From Heterohyrax brucei (Eukaryota; Chordata; Mammalia; Hyracoidea; Procaviidae), in NCBI GenBank assembly GCA_028571685.1, contig CM053140.1, positions 23,727,501 through 23,791,500 on the forward strand: 64,000 nt of DNA, given 5' to 3'. A program made the position numbers and the translations under genes. This document shows positions 22,901 through 34,900 of the stretch, in pieces; the stretch's first letter is position 1, and each line of letters begins with the position of its first letter. Under the pieces are notes generated by a model. That model worked only from the letters and a program-made list of their open reading frames with translations. It was not told the origin of the DNA and ran no database searches.

Positions 22901-25900
22901 CTGGCCTATGTAAATATGGGCCTGTTTCTAGACTGATTCTGCTCTGTCCGTCTACATGTCTGAACTTTCTCCAGTACTATACTGTTGTGATTATTCTAGC
23001 TTTATAGTAAGTCAGGAAACAGATTATGTGATTTACCTGGTTTCGTTTTTTTTCTTCAAAATTGTTTTAGATATTCTTATTCCTTTGTTTTTCTATATAA
23101 ATTTTAGAACTAGTTTGTCAATATACATAAAAATTCCTGCTGAGAATTTGATTAACATCACATTGAATTTATAGGTTAGTTTCAGGGAATTGGCAGCTTA
23201 ACAATATTGAGGCTTTTAATCCATGAACGCAGTATGTGTCCCTTAAGGCTTCATTCCTTTCATCATTCTTGGGTAATTTTCAGTGCAGATACTGCACATA
23301 TTTTGTTGCATGCAGGTATTTCATGTTTTAAGTGCCATTATAAATGGTACTTTTAAAAAGTTTCTGTTTCTAGTTGCTAATGTGTAAGAATTGAATTTTT
23401 ATATATTGATTTCACTAAGTAAGGGGCAAACTGGGTAAGCCCTATCTTTGCTACCTGTGTGTGGTAAGGATCAGCTTGAATCCAATCTCCAAACCATGGG
23501 GATGGATCCAGTCTTCCCTACCCACTTCTCCCTCCTCATCACCAGCCTCCTAAGTGGCACACTGTAGGTGGCCAGAGCTGGGTCAGAGCTCACAAGTTAG
23601 ACACAGTCCTTGAGATTGCTGAACAGGCGGACATCAGCCTCTGCTGACTGTCACTGCCCCTTTAGGTTCAGTAACTCGCTGGAATGATGTACAGAATCTC
23701 ACAGAGAGTATACCATACTCCTGACTACCCAAACCTATGAACTACAACCAAAAAAGCGTACAAGTGAAGAGATGCATAGAATGCAGTCAGGGAGAGTTTG
23801 CAGTGTGGGGCGTCCATCCCCCGACAGACACTGCTACCCTCCCAAGAGCAGGTGTTTTTGGCAGCTAGGAAGCCCATCTGTTAGGGACTGAACTGTGTAG
23901 TTTCCCCCCGCCACTCCCCCAAATGTGTTGTAAATCCTAACCTCCATTCCAGCTCATTTGGGAGTGAGTTGTGTTTGTTGTGTTAATGAGGCAGAATGAG
24001 TGTATGGTGCATCTTGAGTCAGTCTCTTGAGATATAAAAGAGATTAAATGCAAGCTAGAAGCTGGGAGCAGGGGTGATAAAAACACATGAAGATTGCCCA
24101 GCAGCAGAAGCTCAGAAGAGACAAGGATCTTCCTCTAGAGCCCACAGAGAGAGGGAGCCTTCCCCTAGTGCCAGCACCCTGAAGTCTTTCTAGCCTCCTA
24201 AACTGTGAGAAAGTCAATGTCTGCCTGCTAAAGCCATCCACTTGTGGTGTTTCAGTCATAATAGCACTTGATAACAAAAACACCATCTAAGCCTTGGGTT
24301 CCAGGTCCTAATCTTCTCACCTTGTGTCTGTGATTGATTGCCATGCTTCTCTCCAGAGGCTTGCTCAGCATCAGGCCCCTAGGAGTCTCTCTCGGTCTGC
24401 TCAGCCTCCACCTACTGAGCCTCAGGTGTGATCCCACTCTCAGGAACCAAGATAAAAGGCCACATTGCTTTCTGCCCTTTATAATTGGCTTTGCAATAAA
24501 CATCAGAAAAGTCACTTACTGGTAGTTCTTTTGTAGATTTTTTTTTGAGATTGTTTAATGTAGGTAATCATGTCACAGAAGAGACACAGTTTTATTTGAA
24601 CAATTTGAAAACATTCAGGTACCATTTTGAACAACAGAGTTGACCAAGAGCCTACTGTTTTAATATTTAACCTTTGTCAGCCTGTCTGTTTTAGGTCAAG
24701 TTTATAGATGACTAGAATTGTTCATCTTGCTTTATTTATTTCCTTAATATTAGAATCATTGTCTTGCACTACATAAAGCTTAATAAAGTCTTTTTTGAAT
24801 GCATCCTTGATCTCACTGAACAGTACCATATAATCTGATTGATCACTACTTTAAAATTGGGCATTTAGGTGGTTTTCTATTTCTGCTCTGTAAGTATTGC
24901 TTGCAGTGACATCTCTTTTCTTTCTTCCTTTCTCCCTTGCCTCCTCCCCTCCTCCCCCATTCCTATGTTTTTCTTTCCTAATTATGACCTTAAATTTCCT
25001 ACCTGGTCTCCTCTGGAGATAGGCTGAGTTTAGATGATCTTGAGTCCCCAGATGCCACAGTCTGGAAAACAGCTTCCTCTTCTTGAAGGAACCCCCTGGA
25101 GATGTCATGGGGAAAAGGGGAAGTCAGGATAGCACTGGATAAAACTGAAAATACACAGTGCTGGCCCCCAGGACTTAGGTGCTGGCAGCTGGTAGCAGCC
25201 CAGTATTTGAGGCCACCTGCCTGTCTTTGAGAAAGTCCTGATGTCCTCATTTGCAGTCTAGGTTTCCTCCCTAACCCCCTGCAGACTCTTTGAGGCTGGA
25301 GTCCAGGTGATCAGATTCTGTCCTCTCAGGCCTATCTCTTCTGAATTACTAGTGTCCTGTCCACTGTACCCAGTGCAGACAGCCATGTGGCCAGGCTCTT
25401 ATCAGCTCCTAGGGCTGACTGTGTTGCTCCCTTTGTGGTCCTCTTGCCCATCAGGCACTCTTTCCCTGTGCAGTCCTATGAGATATCTAGCTCCCAGCTG
25501 TTAGTGCTGCTCTTGGTGCTGGTGTTCTGTTGGCATGATTCACACGGGACACTAACCACTGGTGTGATTAACATGGGACACCACTTAACAGGTGTGAGAC
25601 AGGACACCACTCACTGGTGTGATGTTGAGAGGCCGAGGTTGAAAAAATCACACTGACAACAAACTTTTCATTTGCTGTGGGCAGAAAAGGGTCAGTCTCC
25701 TGTGAGTAGAGACTGACACCAGATTGTTAGACCCACCGGCTTTTATTTAGCAAAGTAAACAAGTTTTCTGCTGGGAAAGTGAGAAAAGGCATCTTACCCA
25801 TGTTCCTTACTTCAAAAGAAGCAGCAGCATTCCCAGGAGGGGGGATGAGAATGTCCTTGAACTAGTCTCAGTGAATGCTGTTTGCAGCACGTACTGGTTT

Positions 25901-28900
25901 GCCAGTACACTGAGACAGAACTTGTCTCAAGGGCTTTTGCCAGGCTTTTGTCGTTCTCAAGACAAGTCCCTATCTAAACACAGATCAGGTGAGGGTAAGC
26001 AGGATTTTACATTCTTGCCAAACATGCACATCCCCACAGCGTCCCCTTCAACTCTGGGCCAAGCAGGCCAAGGTCTGCCGCCTCTGCTCAGCATGTGCAG
26101 AGGAGGCAGTGGCTTTTAAGACATGAAGGACATGGAGGCCTCGGCTTTGGCTTCCCACTCTGAGAGGAGTATTGCTTTGTGAGTTCACGCACCTGTAGTT
26201 CACTGGGCGTGGTGGTCATCAGAAGCTACAGAATGACCTGCCTTCCTGTTCCCGTGTGAGCTAGATTCTGGGGATCCCCTTTGCATTTCTCTACATCTGT
26301 GTTCTTGCACTCCTTTGGTCTTGAGCCTGCTGTTGGTCACACTGACTGCCTCACTGAGCCTGTGTCCCCTACCCTGTGTTACCCAAGCATGCCCCATGTT
26401 CCCAGGCAGAGGCTCTGTGGACAGGAAGCTGACTCGGCTTCCAGAGGAGACATGGGGAATCGAACACCATCCTCAGGAGCTCCTCTGGGGAGGAGCTGCA
26501 CTGGTCGGCTCAGTACTCCCAGTGGGGCTTTGCATTGTCAGTTCTCTGTGGCTTTATGTTCTGTGGGGGGTGCATTTTTAGTGTCTGCTCTGGGAAAATC
26601 TAGAACATATTTAGTTTGCAATTGAAACTACTCCCTCGACAGCACTTCTCTATCTGGGAGGTAACTTCTGGTCCTTCCTCTGATTATTTGCTCCAGCATA
26701 GCACACACCCACACCCCCGGAACTGCTGGTTCTTTCTGCCAAGGTGGGCATTTAGAGGGCTCAGGAGCTTCTTTCTCTAAACCCCGTGGCTTATATGGAT
26801 GATTTGGATTTCAGAATTGACATGGGCTCTGTACTAAGCTGCCTGTATATACTGCATAGATTCACTCTTTTCCACCCCTGAGTGCTTAGCTGGGGGAGGG
26901 AGTATCTTCTAATTCTAGTCCTCTAGGGGAAGGGTGGAGATGTCACATCCATTATCTGCCAGCGGTGGGACAGGAGGCTTCTTGACAAGCAGAAGAGAGT
27001 CAGCGCCACACAGGGTGTTGTGCTGTGGACCAGGTACTGCTAGGGCAGCCAGTGGTGGCTCCAGCTCAGCGTGGATTAGCTGGGAGGTTCATCTCCTGAG
27101 ACCATTCAGGGTCTGGGAATGAACATTGTTGTCGGTATCTGAATTAGACTGTCAATTATAAAGATAACCACCCTTTTGGTTTTTTGCAGGCTATGGAACT
27201 TGGAACTCGGGGGCAAACAGAGGCAAGTGTCATTCTTGTGCTCTCTCCTCCCTTTCTCTGCCACTGCCCACCTTGGCCTAGGTGAGGGGGGTACCCCTGA
27301 GTGTCCCTGGGGCTGGCTGCCCCCTTACATCAGGTCCTTATTGGAATGGCTAGGGCCTACCTGGACGTGGGTAGCAGGGACCCCAGTTTGTCTCTGTGAC
27401 AGATGTTCCTGTCTGTTTGTCCATCTGTCTGTCTGCCTCCCTGTTGCAGGCTTTGAGAACTATGGCTATGGCTACGGCTATGGCCAGGAGAATGCCAGCA
27501 ACTATGGGTACGGTATGGCCGCTTCAAACTCCTGGGGCATGCCTAGCTCGGATGCGGATGCAAACCCGAGTGCTGCAGGTAGCACCAGTGCCGATGCCGT
27601 TTTATCCAAAATTAACCAGCGCTTGGACATGGTGTCGCACATGGAGCCAGACATGATGCAAGGAGGCATCTACAGCTCAGGAGGAGACAGGTGAGTGGGA
27701 CTCCTGACTGAGCCCAGTTCCTACAGAGGGCAAGGCCCCTTCCCTCCCATTCTGTCTTCTCTGAGCATACTTTCTCCCCCACCTCCTCCGCCTCCTAGCT
27801 CATTGTTGCCACTTGTTCCCCTCTTCTGGACTCTGCTGCTCTCCCCTCCCCTGAGCTGTTGCTGCTGGTGGGCATTGTCCCCCTGCTGCAAGGGGTGGAT
27901 GCCCTTCCTTGCCAGGCCAGGAAGAAGCTTGGGCTGGGCTGACTAAGGCCTGAAGATTCTCCCCTGCAAATGTCAGTGGGTCTCATTGTACCCTTGGGCC
28001 AGCTCTCCTCACGGGCGAGTGGTGAAGTGACTCCTGCCTCTAGAGGCAGCACCAAGAGTGCTCTCAAGACCTTCCATCCTGTGTGACATCTAGGTGGGAC
28101 CTCAGGGTGGGCCACAGTGAGCTGGGCTGCTTGCTGACTCACAAGGCAGGGACTGGCATGGATGCTTCCTGAGTGTGCCGAGGACCTTGAGGGCATGGGC
28201 CACTGAGTCCTTAAGAGGGCCCATGTCGTCCCTGTTGTGCAGATGAGGACACTAAGGTACAGGGAGGTCACCAGCGAGTGGAGACACTCTGGGAGTAAAG
28301 CTCAGTCCGCATTGCTCCACAGCAACTTGCTTCGGGTTCCTGTTACAAACAAACTCAGCTGTTTTTTTGCCCCGTGGGTGCTTACATCTACCAGCAGGGG
28401 TCTTTGGGAAGGAGGGCACATATATTTTCCCCCATAGGGTGGCGTGGAGTGGCCTGATGGGCTCCAGATACAAGGCAGGTAGAGCAGAGTGAGGAGTGGC
28501 CTGTCCGGCATTGGTGAAGCCAAGTGAGGCTTTCAGGGCCACTGCTGGAGGGGACAGCACTGGCTTGTTTGGGCTCTGTAGCACCCACTCTGCAGCCCTG
28601 GGCATATGGGACTGAGGCTGCCAGGTGGAGAGTCCTGACACTGTGTGCCAGTGGTCGCAGGGGTTCTGCCTGGCTGAGGTTCTGTGGTATGTGGGGTGGG
28701 CCTGGCCAGGGCGTGTGTGAGGCTAAGAGTGGAGTTGGGGCTTCCCCATGACTGTCCTACCCTGCCCAGTCTCCCAGCTGCCTCGCGGAACAGAGTTTAG
28801 GGAGGGGCCTGTTGGAGATGAGTTATTCCCGCATTCTCTCTAATGCTTGTGATGGGGTGAGTGGCTGCTCTCTGGTGGCTTGTCCAAGCACTAGGCAAGA

Positions 28901-31900
28901 GGTTTTGCCTGCCCTCCTATTGCCATGTGGGTTTAGCCTGCCCTCCTATTGCCATGTGGGTTTAGCCTGCCCTCCTATTGCCATGTGGGTTTAATGCCCT
29001 TCAGGGTTGATACGATCCATCCCTTTTGTAGTTGCTAGCAGGCCACACACCTCATTTTGTCTCGCTATGCTTGTGAGTGGTGAGGGGCTGTGTAATTTTG
29101 GGAGTGGCCTGGAATTACTGTTCTGCCAGGCCTGGGGACCGAGACCCACATGGGTACCCTGGTGACCCACATGCCTCATGATGTTCAGGGGCTCAGGTTA
29201 TGCCCAAAGGGCTAGCTGCAGTCCTCAGCATGGTGGTTGCAAATACATGCAAATGTGTCCACAGTGGCAACTAAAGCCCTTGTGCTAGTCGGCAGTCATT
29301 CCTCGGGGTCCTGCAGCTGGCATGTGGTCGTCTTCAGATACGGGGCAGTGGGGCTCTTCTGCTGTTAGAACTTGGTCCTGATGGGCTGGGGCCCTTTAAC
29401 TGGCAGTTCTGAATATTGAACCACAGTGGGGTGAGGGATAGAGCTGGGCTTTGCCCTGGCAGAAGGGCTTGGAGACGGCAGGAGCAGGAGGCTGGCTCAA
29501 GGGCCTCCCTGATGCTGGCCACCTGACTCCACAGGTATGACTCCTACGAGGCCTGCAATTCAAGGGCCATGCTGGGTGAGCGTGACCTGTACCGGTCAGG
29601 CTATGACTACGGCGAGCTAGACCCTGAGATGGAGATGACCTATGAGGGCCAGTACGACACCTACCGTGACCAGTTCCGCATGCGTGGCGGGGATGCATTT
29701 GGCCCACGGGCACAGAGCTGGGCTCGGGATGCCCGCGGTGGCCGCCCAGTGGCTTCAGGATATGGGCGCATGTGGGAAGAGCCTATGGGCGCCCGGGGCC
29801 AGTGCATGCCAGGAGCCCCCCGGCTGCCCTCCCTCTTCTCACAAAACATCCTTCCCGAGTACGGCGTGTTCCAGGGCGCACGTGGTGGGGGTGCCTTCCC
29901 AGGCGGCTCCCGCTTTGGCTTTGGCTTTGGCAACGGCATGAAACAGATGCGGCGCACCTGGAAGACCTGGACCCCAGCCGACTTCCGAGTGAGTAGGACC
30001 ACCCACGTCCTGCCCAGCACCTGCACCCTGGCTGGGGATGCAGGGAACAGCCAGAGCTTCCCCACTGACTGGTGCCTCTTCCATCACAGACAAAGAAGAA
30101 GAAGAGGAAGCAGCTGGGCAGCCCTGACGAGCCCGACAGCAAGGCCTCCAGGACAGATGGCTCTGATAACAGTGACTCTGACAATGGTGAGCCTGTGGGG
30201 AACTGCCTTGATGCCCTGTCACCCACAGGCTCCAGGCTGGACTCACCTGCTCTTCCCTTCCAGATGAGGGCACTGAGGGCGAGGCCATCGAGGCAGCTGA
30301 TGGCTCTGAGGCTGTGGAGAAGAGCTCCAGAGTGGTAAGTTCCCCAGGCTCAGGCTTTTGTGTTTATGATTCTAGACAGGCCACACTGGGTCCCTGAACA
30401 GGAAGCTGGGGTGAGGAGGTAGTGCTAGAAGGCACACAGTCATGGGTAGCCACCAGCCAGAGAGAATTTGGGGGGTGAGCCATCCCTATGAGGCTGCTGG
30501 GAGTCTGGGCCACTCTGTTCCAGTGCCTGGTCCAGCACAAGATGTGTTATTTATAGTCACTGGAGGTAACTGCACATGTCTCACAATTGTCTTCTGAAAT
30601 TGTGTGCTAGGAAGGAGAGGATGAGGAGGGAAAAGAGGATGGCAAGGAGGATGGCAAAGAGGACTCAGGTGAGTCTGGTGAGTAGCCTGGTGCTCTTCCA
30701 GGTGCTCATGGGGGAGGTGGCAGCCAAGCCTATGGTAGAAAGTAGCCACAGGGGCCCTTTCTGTGAGGCCAGTGTTTGCTGGTAGGGACCATGACATCTC
30801 CCGTCTTCCTTTCTTTTCTGCCTCCCTTTACTTCCTACTGTTCCTAGGCAGAGGCTGTGGACAGCAGTGGCCCCTACCTAACACCCTGGTTGTTGTCTCG
30901 TGGAGTCAGTGGGCAGTGAGCAAAACGGTGGGGACCCTCAGACTTGCCCTTGGTCCCTCAGTATCCCACAGTTGCAAGTCCTCAGTGGCTGGGGTTTGAG
31001 CTGGAACCCAAGCAGTTCTCCCAGCTCACTTAGTACCTATCTAGCTCCTGTTGGGAGCTGTTTCCCTGCCCTCCACCCAGTGATGAGCGTCAGCAGGTAA
31101 TAGTCCAAATTTCACCCATGGTTCTGTGATGCCTGTAGGGGTTGGGCAGGGTACTGTGAGCACCAGGGCCTTGGCTATGGGTGTTGCACCTGGGCTTCAT
31201 TTGTAGCTTGCTAGTACGCTGCCACAGTGCTACTGTCCCACCAAGACAGCCTCTCTCGCTTCTAGCCTGTCTGTGGCCCACTCTACAGAGTCTGGGTGTC
31301 CTGGAGAGTAGTGGGCTCAATGTATCTCTCGTCAGGACCTCTGCCAGACCAGGCCTGTAGCCACCTGTGGTCAGAGGCCTGAGCAGACCATGAGGTTCTG
31401 ACCCCAAGGCCTGCTTTGGCCTGCTAATGCCGGGGAGTGATGGATCCATTCACTCCCACAGCGGTCCTGACTGCCCAGGATGAGAGCGGCCAGGCCAAAC
31501 GGAAACTCCAGGCAGGCAAGAAGAGCCAAGACAAGCAGAAGAAGCGACAGCGTGACCGCATGGTGGAAAGGTAACCATATCCCCCGCCTGTGCCCACGGC
31601 AGGGCCGCACCAGGAGAGCAGCCATAGCTCTTGGTCACCACACCATGCCCTGGCTTCCCTCAGGAGCCGCACCTGCTCGGCCGTGCATGGCCCCTGCTTC
31701 CCGCCAGGCCCAGCTCCCAAGGTCTGGTTTATTCCTTGCCCCTCTGCGGCCGCCTGGCGACTGCTGGAGTCTTTAGCCCAAGACCCGACACTGCTCGGCA
31801 CCGTTGCCCAGAAGCTCCAGCACTAGGTCACTCGGTGCACTAGGTCACTCGGTGCACGAGCCCCAAGGTGCACTGGGGGCCTGATGCCCCTGAGGGAGGG

Positions 31901-34900
31901 GGCCAGCTCATCAGAGACTCAAGGTCCAAGGCACCCATGCCGCCCCAGCTAGCTGCCAGGAGGCCGCCGCTGCGCCCAGGAGAAACAGCAGCCCCTGTGG
32001 GCTGTGGCAGCCGCGGGTCTGCCCTCTGCCCCACTCACCGGCTCCACCAGGCGGGGCTGTCTGCGGCTGAGTCCTTCAAGCCCCTTGGTCGGGTCTGTCT
32101 GCCCTCAGGGCTCCCGCACTGGCGCTTGCCTCCTCCTCCGCCTCAGACTCTTGCTCTTGCTGGACCTTCCTCAGCCTCGCCGGCGCCTGGCCCCTGGGCT
32201 CTCCAGACAAAGCTGACCCCGTGTGGCCCAGATAAGGACGTCCGGCAGAGGTAGGGACCCGCCCCGAGGCCTCGGTGGCGGCTGGCCTCCTCCGCCCCTT
32301 GTCACGGCGGCCTGCTCCAGCCCAGGCCCCAGACCCCAGGCTTCTGCTGTGGACACCAGGCCCAGACAGAGCACCTCGCCCAGGTGACTCCAGGCTGCCC
32401 TCTGGCAGGCCAGGCGGGCACCCTCCTCCAGCTCAGACTGGTCTCTTCTCAGAAGAGGAAGACAAGGCGGCCGGGGCTCAGGCCCACTTCCTCCTGTCCC
32501 TCCCGACACCACCCCTGAGCATTCTGAGCAGAGGATGGGCTGGGCCATTGAGTCCCCCAGATCCCAGAAGGAAGCTGCAGCACCTTTTCGGGCCATGCCT
32601 CAGGACTGCGCACTCCACTCCGCACCTCAGGGCCACGTGTCTTGAGCCGGGGCAGCCTGCCTTCTGGTCCCCAGCTGGGCCGAGTGCACGTGCTCCTGCC
32701 CTGCCTGGGCAGCAAGGCCCTCCACGGCCGTCCATCGACTCACTGCGTGTTGCAGCAGCTGCTGCCTCGGGCCCAGCCTTCTATCTGTGGGAAGGAAGAG
32801 CTCCTCCCCTCGCCCCACGTTGCAGTAATTGCAGCCTGCAGACGGTCCATCCCTTTGTACTCCCAAGCCCCGGTCCCAGCCTGCCCCCCTACGGGGGCCA
32901 TACCTCCAGAGGCCCGTGAGGCAGACCTGTCTCAGAGCCCACAGCTAGGTTGGGTGAGGCGGCAGCACCACTCTCTGGGGCTCTCACAGCTTCAGCCCCC
33001 TGTCTCCCTCCTGTGGCAGGATCCAGTTTGTGTGCTCTCTTTGCAAATATCGGACCTTCTACGAGGATGAGATGGCCAGCCACCTGGACAGCAAATTTCA
33101 CAAGGAGCACTTCAAGTTTGTGGGCACCAAGCTCCCCAAGCAGACGGCTGATTTCCTTCAGGTGAACCATGAAGCAGTATGGCTGCTCTGTTTCCTTGGG
33201 CCGCGGGGCATAGAGCAGACCCCGCAAACCTCCAGTATCTTCCACAGGAATACGTTGCCAATAAGACTAAGAAGACAGAAGAGCTCCGGAAAACTGTAGA
33301 GGACCTTGATGGTCTGATCCAGCAGATCTACAGAGATCAGGATCTGACCCAAGGTGAGAAGATTCCACCTCCACTTGGCAGGCAAAGCCTATTCTAGTTC
33401 TCAGGACAGGGCTTTGCCCACTGTCTGTTCCCCAGGGACAGGTGGTCAGTGGAAACCACCTCGAGCCACTCGGAAGTGGCAGGGCCAGGGCTAAGGAGTT
33501 GATCTGGGTTTTCTCCAAACTCCTGGCTGGAGGGGACTCCTTTTTTTCACCCCACAGAGATTGCCATGGAGCATTTTGTGAGGAAGGTAGAGGCTGCTCA
33601 CTGTGCGGCTTGTGACCTCTTCATTCCCATGCAATTTGGGGTAATCCAGAAGCACCTCAAGACCATGGATCACAACCGGAACCGCAGAGTGAGTGAGAGT
33701 TCACGGGGTGGTCTCAGGAGATGCTGGGGTGCTGGCCTCTGCCTGGCCGTGAGGTGTTGTGATTGGGTGGGTGGAGCTGGTATAGAGGGCACTTGCCAGC
33801 CCAGTGTAGTCAGCGCTGCTTTAGAGAAGGAGTGGGAAATGGAGACATGGCCGGGTGGAAGTGGCATCAGAGCAGGACCTAAAGGACCATTGTTAGCTGC
33901 TACCAAGTCTGCCTCAACTCCTTGGCAACCTCGTGCACAGCAGAAGGAAACGCTGCCTAGTGCTGCCCTATCCCCATGGTCAAACTATTGGAGCACACGC
34001 TGTTGTGATCCATAGAGTTTTCATTTTCAGAAGTCGATTGCCAGGTTTTCTTCCTAGTCCCTCTCAGTCTGGAAGTTCTGCTGCAACCTGTTCAGCCTCA
34101 TAGCAGCACTCAAGCCTCCATGCACAGATGGCTGGGGGCTGCACTTGAGATGCATTGGCTGGAAGTGGAACCTGTTTGAAGGACCATTAGGGCATGAGAT
34201 TATCGGGACCTTGGTGTGCACAGGAGTCAGTAGCCAGATGAAGTTCACACAGCAGATGGGGAGAAGTATAAATAAAGCGCAGGTGTTGGTAGAGGCAAGA
34301 GGTTGGACTTCAGAGGGTGGAATGTAATATATTTTATGTTACAGGCCAAACAATACAATCACATATATATTGTTTTATGTGTTTGCTTTTTAAATCAAAA
34401 GAAAGGAAACATTATGCATTTGTGTTTTTAAGAACTTTATTTTACATACGGACTTTTAATTATTGGAAGCAAAGCCTATAACTGGCTATCAAGCATATAG
34501 AAAGCAAAAAACACGTAAAATAGAAATTAAAATACCTCTCAACCAAAAAATCCAAACCCATTGCTGTCCAGTCAGTTCTGATTCATAGCAACTCTGTGGG
34601 ACAGAGGAGAACCATCCCCTAGGGTTTCCAAGGAGCAGCTGGTGGATTCAGACAGACTGCTGGCATTTTAGTTAGCAGCCAAGTTGTTGACCACTTGTGC
34701 CACCAAGGCATTTATATATGTATGTATGTGTTTTCTTATAATTACGTAGTTAACCGTTAGTAGTGGTGGTAGTGTCTGTGTGTATGTCTGTGCATCTGTC
34801 TTATTGCTGTCTGGAGTCACTTGGTTTTAGACTGAAGAACTTCTCTTACTGGCTCATATAAAGCCAGTCTGCTAGCAGTGAATTCTGTGTTATCTGACAC

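Larger units (their letters stand above)
21853..27189 (+). other. AKAP8L: AKAP8L intron 2
   Basis: 5.3 kb with LINE-1 and LTR pieces in the first half, listed separately. From about 24520 to 27100 I recognise no repeat with confidence. A CT-rich tract lies at 24908-24960. No exon recognised. Confidence 0.75.
27691..29534 (+). other. AKAP8L: AKAP8L intron 4
   Basis: 1.84 kb. It holds a MIR-like piece near 28225-28320 and a three-copy 29-base tandem repeat (28903-28989), and nothing else that I recognise. Confidence 0.75.

Noticed and set aside
28903..28989. Direct repeats of CRISPR-like unit length
   Set aside because: The units abut without spacers and the genome is mammalian. It is a minisatellite.
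31571..33019. Long open frames on both strands in AKAP8L intron 9
   Set aside because: Very GC-rich, no recognisable protein family, no fitting splice sites. Exons 9 and 10 join in frame without it.
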